A stretch of 21,129 nucleotides of DNA, taken from positions 1 through 21,129 of the forward strand of contig JAEZRV010000042.1 of NCBI GenBank assembly GCA_023444055.1. Reading direction: 5' to 3'. Shown one piece after another: positions 1-6,659 of the stretch. The number at the start of each line of letters is the position of its first letter. Position 1 is the stretch's first letter. The stretch comes from Bacillota bacterium (GTDB taxonomy: Bacteria; Bacillota; Clostridia; Acetivibrionales; DSM-1351). The translations under genes and the position numbers were made by a program. Below the pieces are notes generated by a model that saw only the letters and a list, made by a program, of their open reading frames with translations, was not told the DNA's origin and searched no databases.

Positions 1-13
1 AACAGATGCTCTA

Positions 14-38
14 TTTGTCATGCAGTTTTCAAGGTTCA
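14..38 (-). other. rRNA-operon leader/spacer-like motif at window edge
   Basis: Read on the minus strand, this stretch gives TGAACCTTGAAAACTGCA, then TGACAAATAGAG. It resembles the CTTTGAAAACT-type element found upstream of and between rRNA genes in many Firmicutes. It lies just after the cpaF-like gene and points off the left edge, so an rRNA operon may begin beyond position 1. No rRNA sequence is inside the window. The call rests on recalled motif similarity only. Confidence 0.3.
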
Positions 39-105
39 TAAATATCTAAAATACATTTCTGCACTTTATTCTAAAAATAACATTTTAATACTTGACTTTT
101 AATAG

Positions 106-1653
106 TTAGTCTTCATTTGTTTTTATAGTTCTTTCAACCTTTTTTCTCCCAGCTAAATGGTCTAAACAAAACAACTCATGAAGTTCCTCTACTTCTGCCT
201 GTGTCATCTCATATTCCATACAAGATATCATCTGTGCTTTTGACAACCCATCTGGGTTAGACCAGTATTTCCCGCTTTCTTTATCAAAAATGAAAAGGTC
301 ATTTATCTGAAAAGACATGCTACCTTCCTCAGCTAATACCTCTGAAACCTTATATACGTATCTTTGACCGGTCTCCCGGTCTAGTTTTATATGTACTACT
401 AAATCAACTGCATCTGCCACATCAAACTGTGCTTCTCTAAAGTCAGTATAGTAGCCTGTCTGCATTAAAAGCTGTCTCAAGTCATGTATCATCCTCCTTG
501 TGCTTGAAGAATGGAAGGTGAACAGGCTGCCTCTAGCCTGTCTCAGCATTGCCTTTATCATTTCAAAAGCTTCATAAGAGTTTCTCACTTCACCATAAAT
601 AACTATGTCCCGATTTAATCTAAAAAATATTTCAGTAATATCAGATGGTTTAAAATCTCTTGTATACTGTAATTCAACAATATTCTTCTGGGGGTAGTTT
701 GAAGAAATGTTTAGTTCATGAATATTTTCTGCTAAACCTATACTAATATCCGAATCTAGCTGTTTTATAATAAGTTCATCAGCAGCTGTTGTTTTTCCAG
801 AGCCTTGTTCACCAATAATAGCAACGTTTCTCCTACCCTTACTGGCAAGAATCTCAATTATTCTAGATATTCTGTCCTCAACAAATTTGTTGCGATACTT
901 CACTAGCTGAACTTTAGATGCAAATAATCTTACGTTAACTACATAGTATTTCGATAAAGGAGGTCTTAAAGCCGTAACTCTTGCACCGTTATTTAGGATC
1001 GCATTAATTAATGGTGTTCCTGCATTCATTTCTTCTAAAGCAGTTGATGTTAGCCTATTCTCAATAATTCTTCGGTAGTTTTCTTCATTTTTAAAAATAA
1101 ATCTTGGATTTGGTATATGCCTTTTTATTCCATTATACTGAATCCAAATATAATCTCTTCTAGTACATGCCACTTCATTTAGGCGTAGGTCGAATATTAA
1201 TTCATCTAATATTCCATAACCATAGACCTCTTGATAGATTATCTGTGTTAATTTTTGAAGTTTAATATCATAATCATCTTGATGACTAATGGAGTATTTG
1301 CTTAAGTAATTCATTATTTCATTGTCAATAGGTTTGCTAATACATTGGCTGTCACCACCCGTGTAAATATTTTCAAAATAATCAATATGGTATTCCTTTA
1401 GTAAAGCATCAATATTGTCCGTGTCTATAATACCTGTTTTCTCAATCAGGAGAAAATATATGCTATTTTGCATAAACTCTCTTGCCTGTATGCTTCCATC
1501 AATGGCTAGCAGTTTCTGCATCTGCCTTGCTTCTTCTAGATAGCTTACTTTTTCTTCATGAATATCCCGTATTTCATTTATTCCATTTACTCTTAATTCC
1601 TCTTCAATATACTCCATTAGCTCTTTTAGACACAAATTTTGTATTGTCTTCAT
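106..1653 (-). CDS. cpaF: CpaF/TadA-like secretion ATPase
   Basis: Type II/IV secretion ATPase of the CpaF/TadA branch, expected to be a cytoplasmic hexamer powering assembly of a Tad-type pilus or related envelope machine. From the chosen ATG (515 residues), the Walker A GEQGSGKT lies near residues 281-288, the Walker B DIVIYGE near 349-355 and the His-box histidine (FTFHSSS) near 381. The first 150 or so residues are divergent. GTG (1668) and ATG (1659) starts are also open. ATG 1653 is preferred because AGGTGGAGG sits about 8 bases upstream; the GTG lies inside that site. The start lies about 50 bases inside the 3' end of the CpaE-like gene, which suggests translational coupling. No TadB/TadC gene follows; 105 A+T-rich bases lead to the window edge. 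Confidence 0.88.
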   Translation of the reverse strand: MKTIQNLCLKELMEYIEEELRVNGINEIRDIHEEKVSYLEEARQMQKLLAIDGSIQAREFMQNSIYFLLIEKTGIIDTDNIDALLKEYHIDYFENIYTGGDSQCISKPIDNEIMNYLSKYSISHQDDYDIKLQKLTQIIYQEVYGYGILDELIFDLRLNEVACTRRDYIWIQYNGIKRHIPNPRFIFKNEENYRRIIENRLTSTALEEMNAGTPLINAILNNGARVTALRPPLSKYYVVNVRLFASKVQLVKYRNKFVEDRISRIIEILASKGRRNVAIIGEQGSGKTTAADELIIKQLDSDISIGLAENIHELNISSNYPQKNIVELQYTRDFKPSDITEIFFRLNRDIVIYGEVRNSYEAFEMIKAMLRQARGSLFTFHSSSTRRMIHDLRQLLMQTGYYTDFREAQFDVADAVDLVVHIKLDRETGQRYVYKVSEVLAEEGSMSFQINDLFIFDKESGKYWSNPDGLSKAQMISCMEYEMTQAEVEELHELFCLDHLAGRKKVERTIKTNED

Positions 1654-2488
1654 AGGCATCTCCTCCACCTGGTATAATCTTTAGTTTCTTTAGAGTATTT
1701 TTCAGGTTGCCTTTATACCTTCTAGCGGATTCTTTTACCAAACTATCTTGAGGCATTAAGTTCATTGACTCTAAAATATGTTTTGAAATATATTTTACAG
1801 ATTCATTGCAGCTTGTATCATGTTGAGGATATAAGTGCAGACTATCTCTATTTTTCATTTCCTGAAGTTTTTCACAGTATTCCATTGCAAACACCTTCTT
1901 TAAAGAATATCTGCGCTTAATATCACTAACTCTAGGATAAATATCTCTGTATTTAGAAACTACATATATAGTTTCTCGTCCATATGTTAAATGTACACCT
2001 TCTTCATCGTATAGTTTCTTCATACTCTCATTGTCCTGAACGAAAAGTTTTAACATGGAATCAGCCTTTTGCAATACATAATCAGTTAGTATATTTCCTT
2101 TTCCTGAAACAGTATCAAAAATAATGACATCAAAGTTGTTCTGAAGCTTCTCAAATAATTTATAATATTTTTCAACGTTCTTCTTGATATATGAATGTGT
2201 TGTTCGATAGCTTCCTAAAAAGTAAATATCATCACTTTGGGGAATTATGTTTAATAGAACTTCTGATTTATCCTCTTCAAAGAAATTATAATTGACTAAA
2301 TCTTCTAAACCTATTGCTCCATAATCTATTCCAAATAGCTTGTACAATGCACTATAATTTAAATTTAAGCAGCAGACCAAGATTTTCAAATCCTTTTCTG
2401 ACTTTTTAATCTTATTAGCTAATAAATATGTAACTACTGATTTTCCAGACTTTTTGTCTTCTGAACATACAGCTACTATTTTTCCCAT
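1604..2488 (-). CDS. CpaE/MinD-like P-loop ATPase
   Basis: A 294-residue protein of the SIMIBI/ParA-MinD class, closest in context to CpaE, which places Tad pilus machinery in the cell. It begins MGKIVAVCSEDKKSGKS, a deviant Walker A with an intact GKS lysine. A Walker B-like strand (FDVIIFDT) follows in the middle. No N-terminal receiver domain is present, unlike long CpaE proteins. The frame is open further upstream to 2602, but ATG 2488 is chosen because GGAGG sits 6 bases before it and the P-loop should start the protein. The C-terminal coding sequence carries the ribosome binding site of the downstream cpaF-like gene. The family is clear; the partner and localisation are inferred from the neighbours. 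Confidence 0.75.
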   Translation of the reverse strand: MGKIVAVCSEDKKSGKSVVTYLLANKIKKSEKDLKILVCCLNLNYSALYKLFGIDYGAIGLEDLVNYNFFEEDKSEVLLNIIPQSDDIYFLGSYRTTHSYIKKNVEKYYKLFEKLQNNFDVIIFDTVSGKGNILTDYVLQKADSMLKLFVQDNESMKKLYDEEGVHLTYGRETIYVVSKYRDIYPRVSDIKRRYSLKKVFAMEYCEKLQEMKNRDSLHLYPQHDTSCNESVKYISKHILESMNLMPQDSLVKESARRYKGNLKNTLKKLKIIPGGGDAYEDNTKFVSKRANGVY

Positions 2489-2501
2489 ATATACCTCCAA
2501 T

Positions 2502-2514
2502 GCCGCAAAGCGGC
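2502..2514 (-). other. Small G+C-rich hairpin before the CpaE-like gene
   Basis: GCCGC and GCGGC form a perfect 5-bp stem with a 3-base loop, a few bases upstream of the ribosome binding site of the CpaE-like gene in otherwise A+T-rich DNA. There is no following U-tract on the minus strand, so it is not a normal terminator. It could shape translation or mRNA stability between the CpaB-like and CpaE-like cistrons. Confidence 0.35.
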
Positions 2515-2546
2515 TCAATATTTTTATTAACGCAAATGATATCGTG

Positions 2547-3209
2547 CTACCGGCTGTAATTGTTATTAGCTGGTTTCTGTGTTTCATCACAATAAAGCTC
2601 ATATATCAACTTTCCTGACATTGTTGCAGAATAAATCTTCTGTCTTTCTTTTTCATCAAGAATAAGCTCCATGTATGCAGTTTTGGTATTCATCGTCGAC
2701 TTAGAGTCAAGAGAGTGCCCCATTTCGTCTAAAACATCCTCTACTTTCACTTTGTACAGAATTGTTTCAACAGCATCAATAAACTCTTTTTTAAGTCTAA
2801 TATCAATGTATGAACCTTTTTTAATTAGGTTTGCCAGCCTCTCCTCAATGCTCACTGGTAAAATAATTATTCTCTCATCATCCCGAAACCAATTATTTTT
2901 CGAAACCAGATCATTTGTTCTTATATAATCATTTCTTTGTATTGCAGATACAGCCTTTTTACCTACAACCTGTTCTATATTTGTTGCTATCGAGCCATTT
3001 GAAGCTAATTTTGGAATTTCTTTTCTTTTTATATGCATTTGCTGGATCACAGATCCTTGTTTGATATCCACAGCTGCTACCGGAACCGAAATGTGCGCTT
3101 CAGTATCTAATGGATATTTTCCAAATATATAAGTAAATATTAGCGTATTGAGTACTAAGAATATTCCAAAGCAAATAAGTGCTGTCTTAATAGCTATCCT
3201 CTTACCCAC
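2547..3209 (-). CDS. cpaB: CpaB-like SAF-domain membrane protein
   Basis: A 220-residue protein with a short basic N-terminus and one hydrophobic segment at about residues 9-30. An SAF domain follows (about 41-105), with the typical VPVAAVDIKQGSVI strand and KRKEIP and GKKAVSAI elements. A beta-rich C-terminal part resembles the RcpC/CpaB domain. Family members sit across or outside the membrane and work with the secretin or periplasmic part of Tad pili. In a Gram-positive, an extracytoplasmic SAF protein without a secretin is expected. The start is GTG, with AGGAGGT six bases upstream. It lies 74 bases after the kinase gene and 58 before the CpaE-like start, probably in one operon. FlgA-like proteins share the SAF fold, but the neighbours favour CpaB. 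Confidence 0.72.
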   Translation of the reverse strand: MGKRIAIKTALICFGIFLVLNTLIFTYIFGKYPLDTEAHISVPVAAVDIKQGSVIQQMHIKRKEIPKLASNGSIATNIEQVVGKKAVSAIQRNDYIRTNDLVSKNNWFRDDERIIILPVSIEERLANLIKKGSYIDIRLKKEFIDAVETILYKVKVEDVLDEMGHSLDSKSTMNTKTAYMELILDEKERQKIYSATMSGKLIYELYCDETQKPANNNYSR

Positions 3210-3283
3210 TTGTTTACCTCCTACTTTTTAATTAATTTGTTATTGTAAAGCCTCTCTATTTGATTTTTTATTTGGATTACGAT

Positions 3284-5086
3284 TTAAAGGACTACTTTTG
3301 AAATCAACTTTCTAAATGTAAAGCGAGCTTTCTTTTTTGCAGGTGAAATTGTATTAGAAATGATGTGTAGAATTGATTCCTGGAATTTATTGCTAATATG
3401 TTTTTTAAAGCTCAATGTTTCTCCAAAAAAGCTATACATCCATTTTAGATAAATATTTTGTTCATATGGAATTTCAAAAACTTTTGAATAAACGACCAAC
3501 TCTTGAATACCCTTTGACGAATCTTCAGATAAAAGCATACCTTGTAAAATATCTCTAGAACCCAATTCCCCCATATAGAATTTATTAATTACAAAGGATG
3601 TCCTTGAACTACATTTTATAGCTAACTCTTCTGTCTCCATCACTTGACTAATAGATGACAAATTAAACGGGTTCATGTCAGTAACTATAAAGATATGGGT
3701 TAAATACTTTTCTAAACATCCAAGCTGTGTTATGTCAACATCTAAAAGTATATAAGAAAACCTGTCTTGAAGACATCCAAGCTGTTTGTGTAGTGTTAGT
3801 ATATCAGTATTAATTTTTCCTGTTAGATTGTTTAGATTGGTGTAATACAAATTTGAATTGATTTTCAATAAATTATTAGAATTGATGCTGTTATTTACTG
3901 TCACAACATTCTTAATTCCTTCTTCCGTTACAATATTTCTAATTATTTCATTTCTGCCAAACATGCTTTTCCCAAGGCATCCAGACGTACTTAAATCAAC
4001 TATACACACTGAGATCCGACCTCTTGCCATATTTTCAGCAATTGCAGCCGTTATTGTGGATATGCCCGTCCCCCTAGCACCAGTAATTGCTATAATCTTA
4101 GTAAAGCCAAGTGGTTCCGATAAATCAAGTACATTTTTTTCACCATAAATACAATATTGCAAACTATAGTTCCGCAGTTCTTTCATTAGTAGGCTTGTAC
4201 TTTTGTATCTTAATCTGGGGTTAGGGTGTATGCACTTTTTTATTATTTCACAGAGTCCAGGAGATAAGTGCTGCTCATAGTTTTCATTTTGAAACACTGC
4301 ATTTGATACTAGAGGATCTAATCCAGTTAATAGTTGAATTATTGTTATTCCTAATGAATAGATATCGCTTGCTCTACTTATTCCATTTCCAACAAATTGT
4401 TCAGGTGCTGCATACCCCTTAGTTCCTATAAAGGCAGTCTCAAAAAGAGTTTTGTTATTAGAATCCTTTAGTGCATCATTTATGGCTTCCTCATATGCCA
4501 TTCTATTATCTGAAACAAAGCAGACTTCATTAGTACTATTTCCTGTAGAATCTCTTATACAGTTATTAGATATACTTTTATTATAAGTTACTATGGGCTT
4601 ATCATTTGTTTCCGAAACCATTGTGGAAATTCCAAAATCAATTAGCTTTACAAAACCTTCTTTTGTTAGAATTATGTTATGAGGCTTCATATCCCCATAG
4701 ATAATGGCATTAGGCTTTTGGGAGTGTAAATATTCTAAGACACTACAAAGTTGAATTGCCCAATCAATTACAATCTGCTCTTCAAATCTCCCTTTTTGGT
4801 CAAGTTCCTGTTTTAAGCACGTACCTTCTAAATAATCCTCCACAATATAAATCTTATTTTCGTCTTCATATAAATCACAGATTCTAGGTAATGCAGGATG
4901 GTTTAAGCGTTTTAAGATTTCTGGTTCAATGTATCCACTTACGGATGTTTTTCTTCCCTTCACAATTTCTTTAACTGCCCACAAATTGCCTAATACTACA
5001 TTCTGTGCAAGAAATACATCTCCACAGCCTCCATGCCCTAAAGTCCTAATGTATTTATACTTTGAATAAAAAGAATTATCCTGCAA
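3284..5086 (-). CDS. Ser/Thr protein kinase fused to a MinD/CpaE-like domain
   Basis: A 600-residue fusion with no obvious membrane segment. The Hanks-type kinase domain spans about residues 11-305: Gly-loop GHGGCG (17-22), ATP lysine K39, catalytic loop GDMKPHN (D132, K134, N137), DFG 150-152, APE 227-229 and DIYSLG at 241. Kinase activity is therefore likely. The DFG-to-APE span is 80 residues, much longer than usual, and its extra part is rich in Ser, Thr and Asn. From about 328 a P-loop NTPase-like domain begins with GARGTGIST, where Ile342 occupies the normal lysine position; a Walker B-like YILLDVD lies at 445-451. This half resembles CpaE/MinD but may not hydrolyse nucleotide. The start is TTG with AGGAGG about 9 bases upstream. 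It leads the set encoding CpaB-, CpaE- and CpaF-like proteins and may phosphorylate them. Confidence 0.85.
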   Translation of the reverse strand: MQDNSFYSKYKYIRTLGHGGCGDVFLAQNVVLGNLWAVKEIVKGRKTSVSGYIEPEILKRLNHPALPRICDLYEDENKIYIVEDYLEGTCLKQELDQKGRFEEQIVIDWAIQLCSVLEYLHSQKPNAIIYGDMKPHNIILTKEGFVKLIDFGISTMVSETNDKPIVTYNKSISNNCIRDSTGNSTNEVCFVSDNRMAYEEAINDALKDSNNKTLFETAFIGTKGYAAPEQFVGNGISRASDIYSLGITIIQLLTGLDPLVSNAVFQNENYEQHLSPGLCEIIKKCIHPNPRLRYKSTSLLMKELRNYSLQYCIYGEKNVLDLSEPLGFTKIIAITGARGTGISTITAAIAENMARGRISVCIVDLSTSGCLGKSMFGRNEIIRNIVTEEGIKNVVTVNNSINSNNLLKINSNLYYTNLNNLTGKINTDILTLHKQLGCLQDRFSYILLDVDITQLGCLEKYLTHIFIVTDMNPFNLSSISQVMETEELAIKCSSRTSFVINKFYMGELGSRDILQGMLLSEDSSKGIQELVVYSKVFEIPYEQNIYLKWMYSFFGETLSFKKHISNKFQESILHIISNTISPAKKKARFTFRKLISKVVL

Positions 5087-5140
5087 GACTAATACCCTCC
5101 TTGCGTTCTTTTAGAAATGTTAAAAACAAAGATATGATAG

Positions 5141-5232
5141 ATACAACTTTTGTACAGATTGTCTATTTTCTGTTTAACATGAATTTTTTTAAACAGAATA
5201 TGGAATATACAATTGTTGTACAAATTGTTTAT
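5141..5232. repeat. Pair of 26-base direct repeats upstream of the kinase gene
   Basis: Positions 5141-5166 and 5207-5232 match at 22 of 26 bases, with starts 66 bases apart. Both contain ATACAA, TTGTACA and ATTGT, so each copy is itself partly palindromic. The repeats flank a 10-bp inverted repeat and lie 55-146 bases before the kinase start. They could be tandem operators or paired leader RNA structures. Confidence 0.55.
5168..5198. repeat. 10-bp inverted repeat in the kinase leader
   Basis: TTCTGTTTAA (5168-5177) and TTAAACAGAA (5189-5198) are perfect reverse complements around an 11-base spacer. The element lies between the two direct repeats. In RNA it would form a hairpin; in DNA it could be an operator. 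Neither strand carries a good U-tract after it, so a terminator is unlikely. Confidence 0.45.
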
Positions 5233-5256
5233 AGATATAGTAGTCGTAAAATTGAA

Positions 5257-5285
5257 ATTATACTATGTTAAATAAATATTAACTA
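5257..5285 (-). promoter_or_regulatory. Candidate promoter P1 for the kinase operon
   Basis: On the minus strand a perfect TATAAT (5262-5257) is preceded, 17 bases upstream, by a weak -35 (TAGTTA, three of six matches to TTGACA). Transcription would start about 165 bases before the kinase start codon and include the direct and inverted repeats in the leader. The call is uncertain because the DNA is very A+T-rich. Confidence 0.3.
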
Positions 5286-5413
5286 ACCTATTACAATCAA
5301 ACATAAAACTTTTACATACATTTAATAATTGGGTTAAACTTCAGAAAATGATACTTTAGAACTTGAAATATTTAACAGAAATGACTAACAAAGAATTACT
5401 GTCAGCATAATAA

Positions 5414-5442
5414 ATTATAATCCATTTTATTTTATAATGCAA
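5414..5442 (-). promoter_or_regulatory. Candidate promoter P2 for the kinase operon
   Basis: On the minus strand TTGCAT (5442-5437) and TATAAT (5419-5414) are separated by exactly 17 bases. The -35 matches the consensus at three positions. It would give a leader of about 320 bases. Either this or the more proximal candidate could drive the operon. Confidence 0.3.
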
Positions 5443-5445
5443 TAA

Positions 5446-5553
5446 CTATTTCATCTTTTGTAACATTTTACAAAAAAATATACAAAACCTCTTACACCAG
5501 CCTTTATTCACAGATGTATGGATAATTTTATCCCTTTTAATATTCTTTTTCAT
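5446..5553 (-). CDS. Doubtful 35-residue Cys-containing small ORF
   Basis: Directly after the radical SAM gene an ATG opens a 35-codon frame beginning MKKNIKRDKI. It is strongly basic, with Cys at 20, 24 and 28 spaced CxxxCxxxC near the C-terminus. GAGGG lies 13 bases upstream, which is rather far. I recognise no family. It may be a chance frame in A+T-rich DNA, and it overlaps candidate promoter-like sequence only at its 3' end. It is listed because radical SAM genes sometimes have small peptide neighbours, although PflX-type enzymes are not known peptide maturases. Confidence 0.15.
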   Translation of the reverse strand: MKKNIKRDKIIHTSVNKGWCKRFCIFFCKMLQKMK

Positions 5554-5574
5554 AAAACCACTTACGCCCTCAAG

Positions 5575-6462
5575 CTAAACACCCTCAAGGTTAAAGTCTG
5601 GAATGTATTGTGTGTCTGCAGATTGCCTTTCCTGAACATAGCCTTCATCTAGACCTAATTTATATAAATGATTTACTACCTTTTCATATTCATGTCTGGT
5701 TATTGGTCTATTAATTTCAGAGTGCTTATGAGCTTCATAGTAAGGTGTATACTGGCTCATAAGAGATACATACACACTTTTAGGCAGATTTTCACTTATC
5801 CAATCCAATATTTTAATACTTTCTTTTGTATGTCCAGGAAGTATCAAATGTCTGATAATAAGACCACGTTTAATTAGTCCTTCATCAAGAATTGGGCTCC
5901 CTACCTGCCTGAACATTTCTAAAACAGCTTTTTTACTCACTTCGGGATAATTCTGTGCTCTAGAATAATTTAAGGCAGTCTCATCATAAAAATATTTTAT
6001 ATCTGGAAGATATACATCTATCAAACCATCCATTGATTTTAAAGTATCTACTGATTCATATCCATTTGTATTGTAAACCACCGGCACATTAAGCCTGTCT
6101 CGTTGCTTTAATGATAGTAATGCCTCCTTGATTGCTTCGGTATAATGAGATGGATTCACTAGATTGATGTTGTGAGCACCTTTATTTATTAATTCAATAA
6201 AAATCTCCTGAAGCCTTTCATTAGATATAGCTATCCCAAAATTATTTTGGCTTATATCATAATTCTGACAATATATACACTTGAGATTACATCCTGAAAA
6301 AAATACTGTTCCTGAGCCTCTTGTTCCGCTAATGCAAGGCTCTTCCCACATGTGCAAAAACGCTTTAGCTACCTTCGGTAACTGTTGTACACCACAAAAG
6401 CCTATACTATTTTCTCTATTAACACCACATTGTCTTGGGCATTGATTGCAAATCTCACTCAT
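5575..6462 (-). CDS. PflX-type radical SAM protein
   Basis: A 295-residue radical SAM protein of the PflX/pyruvate formate-lyase activating enzyme-like group (COG1313 type). The radical SAM cluster motif CNLKCIYC (CxxxCxxC) follows a glycine-rich GTVFFSGC segment. The N-terminus carries a second Cys set, CNQCPRQC, then GFC, typical of this group and possibly binding another metal centre. The LILPGHTKES segment also fits the group. The substrate is unknown; PflX proteins remain largely uncharacterised and need not activate PFL. The frame runs upstream to a TTG at 6477, but that TTG is part of the ribosome binding site (TTGGAG), so ATG 6462, nine bases after GGAG, is chosen. The gene diverges from the hydrolase gene across a region with a large palindrome. 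A minus-strand TATAAT lies at 6525-6520. Confidence 0.85.
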   Translation of the reverse strand: MSEICNQCPRQCGVNRENSIGFCGVQQLPKVAKAFLHMWEEPCISGTRGSGTVFFSGCNLKCIYCQNYDISQNNFGIAISNERLQEIFIELINKGAHNINLVNPSHYTEAIKEALLSLKQRDRLNVPVVYNTNGYESVDTLKSMDGLIDVYLPDIKYFYDETALNYSRAQNYPEVSKKAVLEMFRQVGSPILDEGLIKRGLIIRHLILPGHTKESIKILDWISENLPKSVYVSLMSQYTPYYEAHKHSEINRPITRHEYEKVVNHLYKLGLDEGYVQERQSADTQYIPDFNLEGV

Positions 6463-6575
6463 TATTTTATTCTCCAAAATATATCTTTTATCTCTTTTAT
6501 GCTAACACAGTACATATATATTATAAAATTTTAATTAAAATATAGATGTCTTTATACATGCATATTATGGTAAAT

Positions 6576-6614
6576 TTATATTTATATTTACTTTATAAGT
6601 AAATATAAATATAA
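6576..6614. repeat. Perfect 18+18 base palindrome between divergent genes
   Basis: The arms 6576-6593 and 6597-6614 are exact reverse complements around a 3-base centre; the core is TTTACTT-TAT-AAGTAAA. It covers the -35 and most of the -10 of the plus-strand hydrolase promoter. A symmetric site in this place is what a dimeric repressor operator would look like. As RNA or DNA it could also form a cruciform or hairpin; A+T-richness makes part of the symmetry easier to get by chance, but 18 perfect pairs is long. Confidence 0.6.
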
Positions 6615-6615
6615 T
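6587..6615 (+). promoter_or_regulatory. Promoter of the alpha/beta-hydrolase gene
   Basis: TTTACT (6587-6592) and TATAAT (6610-6615) are spaced by 17 bases, a sound SigA-type arrangement. Transcription would begin near 6622, about 38 bases before the ATG. The promoter overlaps the palindrome at 6576-6614, so a protein bound there would block it. Confidence 0.55.
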
Positions 6616-6659
6616 AAAACTTAAGAGTAGAATAGTCAATATTACGGAGGAAATTAAAT

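Larger units (their letters stand above)
5087..5574. other. 488-base leader region between radical SAM gene and kinase operon
   Basis: A long A+T-rich gap with no convincing large gene. It holds two candidate minus-strand promoters (near 5414-5442 and 5257-5285), a 26-base imperfect direct repeat (5141-5166 and 5207-5232), a 10-bp inverted repeat (5168-5198), and small palindromes at 5456-5475 and 5520-5533. It also holds a doubtful 35-codon frame at 5446-5553. The density of repeats near the kinase start suggests regulated expression of the four-gene operon. Confidence 0.5.

Noticed and set aside
2489..2602. N-terminal extension of the CpaE-like protein to 2602
   Set aside because: It would overlap the CpaB-like gene and place about 38 unrelated residues before the P-loop; ATG 2488 has a strong ribosome binding site.
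3858..4148. 96-codon plus-strand frame opposite the kinase gene
   Set aside because: It is a shadow of the MinD-like domain coding sequence, has no ribosome site and has a hydrophobic composition typical of antisense frames.
5456..5475. TTTTGTAA/TTACAAAA hairpin as a terminator of the radical SAM gene
   Set aside because: It has only two G-C pairs in an 8-bp stem, and on the minus strand the U-run comes before the stem rather than after it.
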